Positions 46,912 to 55,746 of a DNA stretch of 64,000 nt are shown piece by piece. Positions within the stretch are counted from its first letter, which is position 1. The number at the start of each line of letters is the position of its first letter. This stretch comes from Lysinibacillus sp. FJAT-14745 (GTDB lineage Bacteria; Bacillota; Bacilli; Bacillales_A; Planococcaceae). Under the pieces are notes generated by a model. That model worked only from the letters and a program-made list of their open reading frames with translations. It had not been told where the DNA came from and searched no databases. Location: the NCBI RefSeq assembly GCF_001275675.1, contig NZ_LITM01000009.1:419141-483140 (forward strand). Direction: 5' to 3'. A program made the translations under genes and the position numbers.

Positions 46912-47841
46912 TTATTTCCCTTCTTGCCACATCTTCACTTTTTCAAAGAACATAGCAAGAGCTTGTTTATTTTGCATATTTGGTACTTTTGCTAACAGCA
47001 CCTCTTTTGGAGCTTTGAATTCCTTACCTTGCTTTTGTAAAATGACAATGCTCTTTTCAAGTGCTTTATTGGCGAACATTGTATCTGGCAATTGAATAAT
47101 CGCTTGAATCCAAGCATGCTTTTGAATGTATTTATGCAGTTGTTTCGACTGCTCAGATTCAAAGAGATGGGTTGGTGCAAGGAAAAATAAGTAGCCCCCA
47201 TCCTTCGTGTAGTTAATGGACTGCTCAATAAATAAGTGATGTGCATAACTCATTCCTTCTGAAGCGCATAATTCATAATCTAATGCGACATCTTCATTCG
47301 GATAATATCCGACTGGTAAATCACAAACAACAGCATCTGCAGGATTTACTAATAAATCTTGTAAAGCATCTTGACGGAATAAGGAAACTGGCTGCTCTGT
47401 CAATTCAGCTGTAGCAGCAGCTATACGAATAAGTAGCTCATCAACCTCTACACCTGTTGCTTCTATTTTTCCGTCTAATAAATTCATAACTGTTAATAGT
47501 AAATTCCCTGTACCTACCGCTGGATCTAAAATAGAAATTTTTTCTGTTTCTAGACGCTCTGCAAATAGTTGTTCCACAAAATAACCAACTAATAACCCTA
47601 GAGTATCAGGTGTCATTTGGTGATTCGGCTGAGATCCTTTTCGCATCCCCTTTAAAACAGCAATTTGAATCGCTTTGCGCACATCTTCCTTTGTAGCACC
47701 GTCTTGGGAAAAATCAACTTCCCCATCTAGCCATGCCTCTAAGCCATCTAAAATACCCTCTAGCAATGTAATATTATGTTCTTTTTCTATCTTTTCAGCA
47801 TGTTCATTTAGCATACCAAATAACTTTTCGATATTTTCCAT
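46912..47841 (-). CDS. ytxK: YtxK-like class I methyltransferase
   Basis: SAM-binding protein of the N6-adenine methylase-like group (COG0827). 309 aa from MENIEKLFGMLNEHAEK, after AAAGGAAG. Motif I is ILDPAVGTGNLLLTVM; the place of the N6-methylase catalytic (N/D)PPY is DLPVGYYP, which is not canonical, so DNA modification is doubtful. No restriction gene is nearby. Upstream of tpx lies a terminator, so it is a separate unit. In B. subtilis ytxK lies next to tpx as well. Confidence 0.88.
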   Translation of the reverse strand: MENIEKLFGMLNEHAEKIEKEHNITLLEGILDGLEAWLDGEVDFSQDGATKEDVRKAIQIAVLKGMRKGSQPNHQMTPDTLGLLVGYFVEQLFAERLETEKISILDPAVGTGNLLLTVMNLLDGKIEATGVEVDELLIRIAAATAELTEQPVSLFRQDALQDLLVNPADAVVCDLPVGYYPNEDVALDYELCASEGMSYAHHLFIEQSINYTKDGGYLFFLAPTHLFESEQSKQLHKYIQKHAWIQAIIQLPDTMFANKALEKSIVILQKQGKEFKAPKEVLLAKVPNMQNKQALAMFFEKVKMWQEGK

Positions 47842-47862
47842 ACACAACTTCCTTTCAAGCAG

Positions 47863-47897
47863 AAAAGAGCCGTGACAAAAACTTGTCACAGCCCCTT
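47863..47897 (-). terminator. Terminator of tpx
   Basis: Leftward GGGGCTGTGACAAG/TTTTTGTCACGGCTCTTTT. It lies between the tpx stop and the ytxK start. Confidence 0.85.
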
Positions 47898-47930
47898 TGT
47901 CTAGTAATATCTTAGCCTAAAATCAATAAA

Positions 47931-48434
47931 TTATGCTAGTGCTTTGACAGCTGCAATTGCCGCTTCATAGTTTGGATGGTCTGTTGCTTCAGGAACATAT
48001 TCCACATATGTCACTTTATCATTTGCATCCACAACAAACACCGCACGCGTTAGAAGGCGTAATTCTTGGATGTAGACACCGTATGCTTCACCAAATGAAA
48101 GGTCACGGTGATCTGAAACTGTTTGAACAGCATCAATACCTGCTGCACCACACCAACGTTTTTGAGCAAATGGAAGGTCAACAGATACCGTATAGATAAT
48201 GACATTGTCACCTAAGTTTGCTGCTTCTTCGTTAAAACGACGTGTTTGTGCATCACAAACACCAGTATCTAATGATGGTACAACGCTAAATAAACGAATT
48301 TTCCCCTCTGAATCTTTTAATGTAACAGGTGATAAATCATTCGCTAATACAGTAAAGTCTGGTGCTTTGTCTCCAACTTTTACTTCGTTACCTACAAGTG
48401 TTACTGGGCCATTTTTAAATGTTACTTGTGCCAT
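47931..48434 (-). CDS. tpx: Thiol peroxidase
   Basis: Thioredoxin-dependent peroxiredoxin of the Tpx class, cytoplasmic. 167 aa. Peroxidatic Cys60 in [15 protein letters not shown] and resolving Cys95 in KRWCGAAG, the atypical 2-Cys spacing. AGGAGG before ATG. Monocistronic with a terminator; repeat R9 lies upstream. Confidence 0.97.
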   Translation of the reverse strand: MAQVTFKNGPVTLVGNEVKVGDKAPDFTVLANDLSPVTLKDSEGKIRLFSVVPSLDTGVCDAQTRRFNEEAANLGDNVIIYTVSVDLPFAQKRWCGAAGIDAVQTVSDHRDLSFGEAYGVYIQELRLLTRAVFVVDANDKVTYVEYVPEATDHPNYEAAIAAVKALA

Positions 48435-48600
48435 ATAAACGCCTCCTAATCTTCATATGTACATAATATTACTAAATGGAGGGAATTAATTGCAACTAAG
48501 ACAGCTTACTAAAAATAGTTTCGAAAAAATCCTTTCGAAACTGTTCATCCATGTTTGCTTAAAATTGCATCATTTTCCAAGCTCATAACCATAATGTAGA

Positions 48601-48957
48601 GTTGATTTCTGTTCCGGCTGGGCGCTTCCCTAGGGTGTCCCGATGAGCAGCTTGGGCCAACAGATGTTTTTTGTGCGAAAGCGTAGCGACAGCAACAAAT
48701 GTTTTCTGTGCGAAAGCGTAGTGCTAACGTAGCGACAGCAGCAAATGTTTTCTGTGCGAAAGCGTAGCGACAGCAACAGATGTTTTTTGCGCGATAGCGT
48801 AGTGCTAACGTAGCGACAGCAGCAAATGTTTTCTGTGCGAAAGCGAAGCGACAACAACACGATGTCGGTCACGAAGGCGTTATCACAGGACGTGATGGTT
48901 TTAGCCTTTCCATGGTTTCATCTGTGACGCTAATCCCACTAGCTCCATTAATCACCA
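48601..48957 (+). repeat. Family 1 hairpin repeat, copy R9 with five-unit array
   Basis: Starts GTTGATTTCTGTTCCGGCTG; ends GACGCTAATCCCAC...TTAATCAC (right arm degenerate). The loop holds five tandem units starting at 48673, 48708, 48754, about 48789 and 48835, alternating short (about 35 nt) and long (about 46 nt, with an extra 11 nt TGCTAACGTAG). A GGTCACGAAGGCGTTATCAC module follows at about 48866-48910. About 357 bp in total. Confidence 0.88.
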
Positions 48958-48975
48958 CTATCACCGTAAAAGCAA

Positions 48976-49005
48976 AGAGCTGTCTCTAAGTAATGAGACA
49001 GCTCT
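48976..49005 (-). terminator. Terminator of sppA-yteJ
   Basis: AGAGCTGTCTC/GAGACAGCTCT, loop of 8 nt, T-poor tail (TTTGC). Good stem, short tail. Confidence 0.7.
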
Positions 49006-49010
49006 AGCCA

Positions 49011-49628
49011 TTATTCTTCGTTTTTTTCCTCTAGCTTTTCAGGTTCTAGTTTTTCAACTAGAGGTACAGATTCAGTCTTTTCCTCTTTGATTGGCAAAGA
49101 TGGTTGCACAATATCTTTTTCAATATAAACTTTTTCATGAACGACTGTTGTATCCGCAAAAAAATCATGTAGACCTTGATTGTTTGGTAAAACGCCTACA
49201 AGAATATAGAGTGGCATAAAAATGCTGTTAATGATCCGCCCTATCCAATCACGGAATAACACATCTGACCAAGTCAGCTTCTCATGTTTTAAAGAAATAA
49301 CACGTAATCCAAATATCATTTTCCCTAATGTTTGCCCAAAAAACTTCGTCATTAATACGAAATAACTGTAATAGAGAATTGCAGATATAATTGAAATTGG
49401 TGCATACCACACTGTTTCCGATAATGACCAATCCATAAAATAAAAAATTGGGTTAACGAGAATTCCACATAAAGCTGTAATAACGAATCCATCTAATAAA
49501 AATGCCCAAAAACGTATCCAAAAGCCTGCCGTTTTTAACGCATAATTTTTATTCGTATTTGGCTTATCAATTAGGAAGGCATTCTCCATAGAGGGTGAAC
49601 CTTGCATAACAATTTCATTGTTTGTCAT
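49011..49628 (-). CDS. yteJ: RDD-family membrane protein, SppA-associated (YteJ/SppI-like)
   Basis: Membrane protein with an RDD domain: AGFWIRFWAFLLDGFVITAL begins it, with Arg and Asp at family positions; two further segments (IISAILYYSYFVLM and IGRIINSIFMPLYILVGV). 205 aa. N-terminal cytoplasmic stretch of about 30 residues and an acidic tail (EEKTESVPLVEKLEPEKLEEK). In B. subtilis the homologue downstream of sppA inhibits SppA and both give lantibiotic resistance. Start is 12 nt after the sppA stop with GGAGGGAG. Confidence 0.9.
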   Translation of the reverse strand: MTNNEIVMQGSPSMENAFLIDKPNTNKNYALKTAGFWIRFWAFLLDGFVITALCGILVNPIFYFMDWSLSETVWYAPISIISAILYYSYFVLMTKFFGQTLGKMIFGLRVISLKHEKLTWSDVLFRDWIGRIINSIFMPLYILVGVLPNNQGLHDFFADTTVVHEKVYIEKDIVQPSLPIKEEKTESVPLVEKLEPEKLEEKNEE

Positions 49629-49640
49629 TGTACTCCCTCC

Positions 49641-50654
49641 TTAGTTTTCGCCATATAAGTACATCATTTTTGGCGCTTTATAATCTGCCATAATTTTCAT
49701 TAGCATTTTTTCCTCTGCTGAGGGACCAAACATTGATCCAATTTTCATCCCAACATATGATTGCCAGCCGCCCACATCATATGTATACTCAAATAATTCT
49801 GCGTCCTCTAAACCAAAGTCTTTACGTAGTGCAGCAATTGTAGCTTCCTCATCGCCAATCTCATCTACTAAGCCCGCTTCAAGAGCCTTCTTACCACTAA
49901 GAATTCGACCATCGGCAACTTTTTTCACATCGGCTTCAGACATATTACGCCCTTTTGCCACAATATTAACGAATTCCTGATAAGTTTCATTAATCATGTC
50001 TTGCATCATAGCACGCTCTTCCGGTGTCACTTCACGCATTGGGCTAAGCATATCTTTATGTACACCAGATTTAAACGTTTCATATTTAATACCAACTTTT
50101 TCTGCTAACGCCTGATAATTAATAGATTGCATAATGACACCAATCGAACCTGTAATTGTATCACGTTGCGCAAATATTTTATCTGCAGGTGCTGAAATGT
50201 AATAACCACCTGAAGCTGCCATCGAATCCATAGAAACATAGATTGGAATTTGTCGCTCTTCTTTAATTTTCAAAAGTTTTTTATAGATTTCTGCTGATTC
50301 CTTTACACCGCCACCTGGTGAATTAACACTTAAAACGATACCTTCAACAGTCTCATCATATAAAATATTATCTAATTGATTTAATAAAAATTGATGATCA
50401 TAAGAAACTGGTTGCCATAAAGTACTTGAGCCAACATCTTGAATCGTACCATCGACCTTTAAGTATGCAATACGTTTATCCATATTGCCACTTTCTTTAA
50501 CCTCTTCCATTACTGTCAAGTCGTTTCCAGCTACCAAGCTATCAAAATTGCTAAAGAAATCCGATTTAAATATTGCAAAAACAGTGTTGATTCCTAATGA
50601 AAATACTAATAGTACACCTGCAATTATTAAAGCGGCCCACCTTTTACCATTCAT
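49641..50654 (-). CDS. sppA: Signal peptide peptidase SppA
   Basis: Membrane-anchored Ser/Lys protease degrading leftover signal peptides and possibly bacteriocins. 337 aa from MNGKRWAALIIAG; GGAGG sits 9 nt before, while an earlier ATG at 50672 overlaps the SD. Anchor residues 6-28; Ser148 in DSMAASGGYY and Lys200 in FKSGVHKDMLSP form the catalytic dyad. A perfect sigma-W-type promoter lies 26-50 nt upstream. Operon sppA-yteJ, as in B. subtilis where it belongs to the sigma-W regulon. Confidence 0.95.
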   Translation of the reverse strand: MNGKRWAALIIAGVLLVFSLGINTVFAIFKSDFFSNFDSLVAGNDLTVMEEVKESGNMDKRIAYLKVDGTIQDVGSSTLWQPVSYDHQFLLNQLDNILYDETVEGIVLSVNSPGGGVKESAEIYKKLLKIKEERQIPIYVSMDSMAASGGYYISAPADKIFAQRDTITGSIGVIMQSINYQALAEKVGIKYETFKSGVHKDMLSPMREVTPEERAMMQDMINETYQEFVNIVAKGRNMSEADVKKVADGRILSGKKALEAGLVDEIGDEEATIAALRKDFGLEDAELFEYTYDVGGWQSYVGMKIGSMFGPSAEEKMLMKIMADYKAPKMMYLYGEN

Positions 50655-50679
50655 ATCTTTCCGCCTCCTCATAACGTTA

Positions 50680-50705
50680 TACGATTGATATCCTAATTTG
50701 TTTCA
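50680..50705 (-). promoter_or_regulatory. ECF sigma-W-type promoter of sppA-yteJ
   Basis: Minus strand TGAAAC (50700-50705), 16 nt, CGTA (50680-50683). Same layout as before hflK. The SD of sppA follows about 10 nt later. Confidence 0.85.
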
Positions 50706-50744
50706 TACTTATTGCCATAATACGGTCTTATCACCATAACTAAA

Positions 50745-50823
50745 GTTAACCTCTGTTCCAACGGGGCGCTTTCTATAGGGCGTCTGATGTGCCGCTTGGC
50801 GAGCTGCCGCATAGAAAGTTAAC
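50745..50823 (+). repeat. Family 1 hairpin repeat, copy R10 (79 bp, shortest)
   Basis: Perfect GTTAAC at both ends. Left arm GTTAACCTCTGTTCCAACGG, then GGCGCTTTCTATAGGGCGTC and GATGTGCCGCTTGG; the right arm is short (GCCGCATAGAAAGTTAAC) and pairs CTTTCTAT/ATAGAAAG. Looks like an internal deletion that kept the termini and restored pairing. Confidence 0.8.
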
Positions 50824-50904
50824 AAATGTCATCCCAAACTTTAGGTGATGAGCCAATACTATCGCTTTAACCTATTCAACCTATAATACATTACCTAATT
50901 TCAT

Positions 50905-50947
50905 AAAAAAAATCAAAGTTCATAAATAAAGCAGGAACTTTGATTTT
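50905..50947 (-). terminator. Terminator of acyl-CoA synthetase gene
   Basis: Leftward AAAATCAAAGTTC...GAACTTTGATTTT then T run, directly after the stop at 50968. Confidence 0.85.
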
Positions 50948-50967
50948 CGACATTATTTCCTAGGAAA

Positions 50968-52557
50968 TTAACGAGGAATGATAGAATGGATTTTTTCTTG
51001 TTCACGTAATTCGACACGACGAATTTTGCCTGATGCAGTCTTTGGTAGCTCAGTAACAAACTCAATTGCACGAGGATATTTATAAGGGGCTGTTAAAGTT
51101 TTTACATGGCTTTGTAGTTTTTTAATAAGCGCTTCATCACCAACTTCTCCATCAGAGAGCACAACAAATGCCTTTACTATATTTCCACGAACTTCATCTG
51201 GACTCGCGACAACGGCAGTTTCTTTTACTGCTGGATGCTTCAATAACGCATCTTCTACCTCAAATGGTCCAATCGTATAGCCAGACGAAATAATGACATC
51301 ATCCCCACGCCCTTCAAACCAAAAATAGCCATCTTCATCTTTATATGCACGATCTCCAGTAATATACCATTCGCCTCTAAATTGTAAATTTGTACGTTCA
51401 GGATCGTTTAAATATTTTTTAAATAATGCGGGTGTTTCACAGTGTACAGCAATATCCCCAACTTCTCCAATTGCAGTAGGATTTCCAAAATCATTGATAA
51501 TTTCAACAGTATTACCCGGAGTTGGTTTACCCATTGAGCCCATTTTAGCCTCCATCCCTACCATTGTACCAACAAGTAATGTATTCTCTGTTTGTCCATA
51601 ACCATCTCGTACTTGTAAATTAAAGACCTCAGAAAATAATTTTATCACTTCACTATTTAAAGGTTCACCCGCTGACACAGCCTGACGTATTGTACTTAAA
51701 TTGAAATCTCGTAAATTTTCAAGCCCCGCCATAAATCGATATTCGGTTGGCGTGCAACACAGAATATTAATATTGAATTTTTCAAGCAATGTAAGATATG
51801 TTGCCGCATCAAAGTGACCTTTGTAAACAAATGCTGTCGCACCACTTCCTAAAGTAGCAAGGAACGGGCTCCAAATCCACTTTTGCCAGCCAGGAGCTGC
51901 TGTAGCCCAAACAATGTCACCTTCTTGGACACCTAACCAATTTGGTGCAGTAGTTCGTAAGTGCGCATAACCCCAACTATGTGTATGAACTGCTGCCTTT
52001 GGATTGCCCGTTGTACCACTCGTATAAGCTAAAAATGCAATGTCTGTACTCTTAGTCGGTGTAGAACTTATGTAAGTCGTAGGTTGATTTTGCATTTTTT
52101 CAAGCAACGGCTGCCAAGGTTCATGTGCATGTCCAATGACAAATTGTTGTATTTCTTGTAAATTTCCCACATTATCGAATTGTTCAATATAAGGCTCAAA
52201 TGCAACAACGCCTTTTGCATCTGCATGATTGATTCGATATTCAATATCCTTAGTTCTCAGCATTTCCGAACTAGGGATAATGGTTAAACCTGCCTTTAAG
52301 GCGGCAATATAGACGATATACGCTTCAACTGATCTTGGCACCATGACCAAAATAACATCACCTTTTTTTAAACCTTGAGATGTAAATACATGTGCTGCCT
52401 GATTCGCCTTTTCAAGTAATGCTTGATATGTTAAGTACTGAATTTCCTCATCTTCGTTATAAACTACTAATGCATTTTTTGTAGAATCCTGTGCATATTT
52501 TTCAATTTCCTCTGAAATGTTATACCATTCTGGTGCGATTAAATCTTCTCTGTTCAT
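50968..52557 (-). CDS. Acyl-CoA synthetase (AMP-forming), YtcI/MbcS type
   Basis: Activates a short or branched carboxylic acid to its CoA ester via acyl-AMP. 529 aa. P-loop-like motif FLAYTSGTTGNPKAAVHTH; motif III text YGQTENTLLVG; hinge GRGDDVIISSGYTIGPFEVE; catalytic Lys near the end in PKTASGKIRRVELRE. GGGGG before ATG. B. subtilis ytcI lies near sspA and thiI, so position agrees. Substrate (2-methylbutyrate-like, acetate or medium chain) cannot be told. Confidence 0.88.
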   Translation of the reverse strand: MNREDLIAPEWYNISEEIEKYAQDSTKNALVVYNEDEEIQYLTYQALLEKANQAAHVFTSQGLKKGDVILVMVPRSVEAYIVYIAALKAGLTIIPSSEMLRTKDIEYRINHADAKGVVAFEPYIEQFDNVGNLQEIQQFVIGHAHEPWQPLLEKMQNQPTTYISSTPTKSTDIAFLAYTSGTTGNPKAAVHTHSWGYAHLRTTAPNWLGVQEGDIVWATAAPGWQKWIWSPFLATLGSGATAFVYKGHFDAATYLTLLEKFNINILCCTPTEYRFMAGLENLRDFNLSTIRQAVSAGEPLNSEVIKLFSEVFNLQVRDGYGQTENTLLVGTMVGMEAKMGSMGKPTPGNTVEIINDFGNPTAIGEVGDIAVHCETPALFKKYLNDPERTNLQFRGEWYITGDRAYKDEDGYFWFEGRGDDVIISSGYTIGPFEVEDALLKHPAVKETAVVASPDEVRGNIVKAFVVLSDGEVGDEALIKKLQSHVKTLTAPYKYPRAIEFVTELPKTASGKIRRVELREQEKIHSIIPR

Positions 52558-52743
52558 GGCAATTGCCCCCTTTTGTTACGCTCATTATAAAACTCAATTT
52601 TTATCATTTTCAATGGAATTCACTCCAATTCATTAAAGTCGTGACAACTATCATGCTTTGCAATATGGCATCAGTCATGTATGGATGCTATCAATGTCGA
52701 CTTAGGTTTAGTGTAGTTTTCGCAATGAAGAAAAAACTCCCTA
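52558..52743. other. Gap between acyl-CoA synthetase and thi promoter
   Basis: Divergent gap with no gene. No family 1-3 repeat found. Confidence 0.5.
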
Positions 52744-52772
52744 TTGAACACGAATGAATAATATGGTACATT
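52744..52772 (+). promoter_or_regulatory. Likely thi operon promoter
   Basis: TTGAAC (52744-52749), 17-nt spacer, TACATT (52767-52772). Fits a start near 52780, just before the riboswitch. Confidence 0.6.
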
Positions 52773-52792
52773 TTGGATAACTAAAAGCATGA

Positions 52793-52875
52793 TTGCAGGG
52801 GGACTCATTTAGAGTTGAGAAGGTAAAACCTGACCCTTTGAACCTGTTAGTTAATACTGACGTAGGGAGCAATAC
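52793..52875 (+). promoter_or_regulatory. TPP riboswitch (THI box)
   Basis: Contains the conserved segments GGGG near the start, GTTGAGA (as CTGAGA), ACCCTTTGAACCTG, TTAATAC and CGTAGGGAGC in the right order. Senses thiamine pyrophosphate; a downstream terminator is the output. Confidence 0.95.
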
Positions 52876-52892
52876 ACATCTAATTACTGATG

Positions 52893-52940
52893 AAAGGCTC
52901 TTTTACGTGTTTTTTTACACGAAAAAGAGCTTTTTTTGCA
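52893..52940 (+). terminator. Riboswitch-controlled terminator of thi operon
   Basis: GGCTCTTTTACGTGT pairs with ACACGAAAAAGAGC followed by seven T. It lies 40 nt before thiM, so it is the OFF-state expression platform. Confidence 0.9.
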
Positions 52941-52972
52941 CGCTTACGTCCATCCAACAAGGAGGACTTAAA

Positions 52973-53728
52973 TTGGTATTTCATACTATCCGTAAACAAA
53001 ATCCACTAATTCATTGCATTACTAATTATGTTGTGGCTAATTTTCAAGCAAATGGCTTATTAGCAATAGGTGCTTCTCCAGTCATGGCTGATGACAGTCA
53101 TGAGGTTGAAGAAATGGTCGCAATTGCCTCAGGTTTATTGATAAATATTGGTACCCTTAATGAACGAATGAAGGATTCGATGTTACTTGCAGGAAAAAAA
53201 GCAAATGCTCTTGGCCTTCCTGTTATATTAGATCCTGTTGCTGCAGGTGCAACAACATACCGGAAACAAACAGTACAGCAATTACTGAAGGAAATAAAAT
53301 TTGCGGCTATTCGTTGTAATATTGGAGAGCTTGCAGCTATTGCCAATATAGAATGGCAACAAAAAGGCGTAGATAGTGGTAGTGGTTCCATTTCTTTAGA
53401 ACATGAGGCACAGCAAGTGGCTCAACTCTACAATTGTATTGTGATTGTGACCGGTGAAAAGGATTTTATTACTGATGGCGAACATCAGCAATGGGTTACA
53501 GGTGGAAATTCTCAAATGACAGAGGTTACTGGAACAGGTTGCTTATTGAGTGCAATTTGTTGTGCATCCTTCGCCATTGGAAATAAACCCTTTGACCAAC
53601 TGGCAGAAACATTATCGCTTTATAAAAAAGTTGCAGAGCAAGCAGCTTCTTCTACTCAATACATTGGCGATTTTCAAATTGCAGTATTGAATGAACTGCA
53701 TCTTCTTTCCAAGGATGGTGAAGAATGA
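52973..53728 (+). CDS. thiM: Hydroxyethylthiazole kinase
   Basis: Salvage kinase phosphorylating 4-methyl-5-hydroxyethylthiazole. 251 aa using a TTG start ([17 protein letters not shown]) 7 nt after AAGGAGG; no ATG is available in the right place. Core [32 protein letters not shown] and anion-hole [10 protein letters not shown]. First gene of thiM-thiD-thiE, 4-nt overlap with thiD. Confidence 0.96.
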   Translation: MVFHTIRKQNPLIHCITNYVVANFQANGLLAIGASPVMADDSHEVEEMVAIASGLLINIGTLNERMKDSMLLAGKKANALGLPVILDPVAAGATTYRKQTVQQLLKEIKFAAIRCNIGELAAIANIEWQQKGVDSGSGSISLEHEAQQVAQLYNCIVIVTGEKDFITDGEHQQWVTGGNSQMTEVTGTGCLLSAICCASFAIGNKPFDQLAETLSLYKKVAEQAASSTQYIGDFQIAVLNELHLLSKDGEE

Positions 53729-54552
53729 TGCAAATTGTAACGACAATTGCTGGTTCAGATAGCGGTGGTGGTGCAGGCATACAGGCTGATTTAAAAACAT
53801 TTCAGGAATTAGAGGTGTTTGGAACGTCGGTCATTACAGCTTTAACGGCCCAAAACACACTTGGTGTATCGGATGTCTTACCAATTGATGTTAGTTTTGT
53901 TGAAAAACAACTTATAGCGCTAGTCGAAGATTTTTCAATTCGTGCTGTTAAAACCGGAATGCTGTTTTCCTCTGAAATAATTCAATCAATTGCACAGATT
54001 TTAGCCGAAGTGAAAATTCCGCTTATTGTAGATCCTGTCATGATTGCAAAAGGTGGCGAAAGCTTATTACAGCAAGAAGCAATTGAGGCATTACGTAGTT
54101 ATTTACTACCTTTAGCAACAATTGTAACACCGAATATTCCTGAAGCCGAAACTCTTTCTGGAAGGAAAATCAATTCTTTAACAGATATTAAAGAAGCAGC
54201 TCAAGTCTTATTACAAATGGGCGTTCAATGCGTCATTATTAAAGGCGGACATTTAGAGGATAAATGTTATGCTACTGATTATGTATTTTTTCAGGATGGT
54301 CGGTCATTTTCCATGCAGTCCACTCGTATTGCAACAAAAAATACGCATGGTACAGGCTGTACGTTTTCCGCTGCATTAACTGCTTTTCTTGGTCGTGGAC
54401 TACCTTTAAAAGAAGCGATTGAGGAAGCTAAAAAATTTATTCAATTAGCAATAACGCATGATTTATTTATTGGTAATGGCCATGGTCCAACAAATCATTT
54501 TGCCTATCAAAACTATAAGGATACTTGCGAGGTAATCATTCATGAAACGTGA
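53725..54552 (+). CDS. thiD: HMP/HMP-phosphate kinase ThiD
   Basis: Phosphorylates hydroxymethylpyrimidine and its phosphate (relatives also take pyridoxal). 275 aa: [20 protein letters not shown] at the N terminus, DPVMIAKGG in the middle, and [17 protein letters not shown] near the C terminus with the catalytic Cys/Asp region. Overlaps thiM by 4 nt and thiE by 11 nt. Confidence 0.95.
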   Translation: MMQIVTTIAGSDSGGGAGIQADLKTFQELEVFGTSVITALTAQNTLGVSDVLPIDVSFVEKQLIALVEDFSIRAVKTGMLFSSEIIQSIAQILAEVKIPLIVDPVMIAKGGESLLQQEAIEALRSYLLPLATIVTPNIPEAETLSGRKINSLTDIKEAAQVLLQMGVQCVIIKGGHLEDKCYATDYVFFQDGRSFSMQSTRIATKNTHGTGCTFSAALTAFLGRGLPLKEAIEEAKKFIQLAITHDLFIGNGHGPTNHFAYQNYKDTCEVIIHET

Positions 54553-55174
54553 CGATCTACAGCTATATTTTATTATGGGTACAGGTAATGTTTTAAACCA
54601 GGAGCCAATAAACGTTTTAGAGAAAGCTCTCCAATCTGGAGTTACCATGTTTCAATATCGTGAAAAAGGGCCAAATACACTAACTGGGGAAGCCTATGAA
54701 AATTTTGCTCGCAAATGTCAAAAGCTCTGTCAACAGTATAATGTTCCGTTTATCGTCAATGATGATGTAGAGTTAGCTATAAAACTTAGAGCGGATGGTG
54801 TTCATATTGGACAAGAGGATTTTCCTGTGTCTATAGTACGTAAAAAAATTGGCAACATGATTTTAGGCGTTTCTGTTCATTCACAAGCTGAATTACAAAC
54901 TGCTCTACAATATGGTGCTGATTATGTAGGAATTGGTCCAATTTTTTCAACCACTTCTAAAAGCGACGCCAGACCACCTAGTGGAACTGATTTTTTACAG
55001 CAAGTTCGGAGCCAGTATCCGGAGCTCCCTATCGTTGCAATTGGAGGCATAAACTGCTCAAATGCTCATACGGTATTTCAAGCTGGTGCGGATGGAATAG
55101 CAATTATTTCTGCCATTTGCCAAAGTGAGGATATTTCTAAAACAGTCTCTACATTTAAATCATTTGTAGGATAA
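54542..55174 (+). CDS. thiE: Thiamine-phosphate synthase
   Basis: Joins HMP-PP and thiazole phosphate to thiamine monophosphate. 210 aa TIM barrel: QYREKGPNT diphosphate site, VNDDVELAIKLRADGVHIGQED, GVSVHSQAEL, GPIFSTTSKSDARPP and AIGGIN. Starts inside thiD. TAA stop begins family 2 repeat. The three genes form a salvage rather than de novo set. Confidence 0.95.
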   Translation: MKRDDLQLYFIMGTGNVLNQEPINVLEKALQSGVTMFQYREKGPNTLTGEAYENFARKCQKLCQQYNVPFIVNDDVELAIKLRADGVHIGQEDFPVSIVRKKIGNMILGVSVHSQAELQTALQYGADYVGIGPIFSTTSKSDARPPSGTDFLQQVRSQYPELPIVAIGGINCSNAHTVFQAGADGIAIISAICQSEDISKTVSTFKSFVG

Positions 55175-55295
55175 AGTGAAACTTTAATCAGTGGGGCGTC
55201 TTTACCCCACCAATCGGGTTTTTACGGGCAGTTAGCCCCACCTATAATTGAACCTGACACTTCTCTTTCGATACAGATAAATTAATACGGGATAA
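55172..55295 (+). repeat. Family 2 stop-codon repeat, copy after thiE
   Basis: Starts with the thiE stop: TAAAGTGAAACTTTAATCAG, then GTGGGGCGTCTTTACCCCAC, CAATCGGG, ACGGGCAGTTAG and ends GATAAATTAATACGGGATAAA. Compared with the 62045 copy two blocks are deleted. Confidence 0.85.
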
Positions 55296-55317
55296 AAAAT
55301 AAACAATTTAAACAAAC

Positions 55318-55350
55318 TAAAACCAGTGCCTTTTACGGCCACTGGTTTTA
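55318..55350. terminator. Bidirectional terminator thi operon / sspA
   Basis: AAAACCAGTGCC/GGCCACTGGTTTT stem with T run on the plus strand and usable tail on the minus strand. Confidence 0.85.
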
Positions 55351-55375
55351 ATTTTAATCATTGCTGATTAAGCAA

Positions 55376-55594
55376 TTATTGGTTGCTGTTTGGCATGCCT
55401 TTTAATTGAGATTCTGCCATTTGTACAAGACGTTTAGTGATTTCACCGCCAACGGAACCGTTAGCACGAGCTGAAGCGTCAGCTCCTAATTGAACACCAA
55501 ATTCTTGTGCAATTTCGTATTTCATTTGATCAAGCGCTTGTTGTACTCCTGGTACTGCAAGCTGGTTTGAACTGCGGTTTGTGTTGTTTGCCAT
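55376..55594 (-). CDS. sspA: Alpha/beta-type small acid-soluble spore protein
   Basis: DNA-coating spore protein. 72 aa. GPR protease site [12 protein letters not shown] (cut expected after Glu27) and [16 protein letters not shown] with the conserved GGEITKRLV. The start at 55594 is preferred to an upstream GTG because AAGGAGG lies 8 nt before it. GTATT, 17 nt, CATTCTA just upstream may be a sigma-G promoter, though the leader would be only about 15 nt. Symbol by position next to thiI; which SASP paralogue is uncertain. Confidence 0.93.
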   Translation of the reverse strand: MANNTNRSSNQLAVPGVQQALDQMKYEIAQEFGVQLGADASARANGSVGGEITKRLVQMAESQLKGMPNSNQ

Positions 55595-55686
55595 GTGTCT
55601 CACCTCCTTGTGAATATAGAATGTGCGTTATTAGATTTTTAATACAAAAATTATATCGGTAAATTGTACCTGTAAAGGAAATGAAC

Positions 55687-55718
55687 AAAAAAGCCGACTC
55701 AAGATTTTTGAGTCGGCT
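55687..55718 (-). terminator. Terminator of nifZ-thiI
   Basis: Leftward AGCCGACTCAAAAA/TCTTGAGTCGGCTTTTTT, 25-30 nt after the thiI stop. Confidence 0.92.
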
Positions 55719-55746
55719 CGTTAGCATAAGAAATCGCAAGTTTCTT

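Noticed and set aside
47290-47345. YtxK as a DNA restriction-modification methylase
   Set aside because: Motif IV is DLPVGYYP rather than (N/D)PPY and no restriction gene is adjacent.
48673-48870. CRISPR-like array
   Set aside because: The units are tandem with no unique spacers of constant length, no leader and no cas genes.
48630-48872. Open frame of 80 codons with repeated SLRFRTENICCCRYVST text, minus strand
   Set aside because: It is the family 1 tandem array read in frame. The periodicity comes from DNA repeats; no ribosome site and no family similarity.
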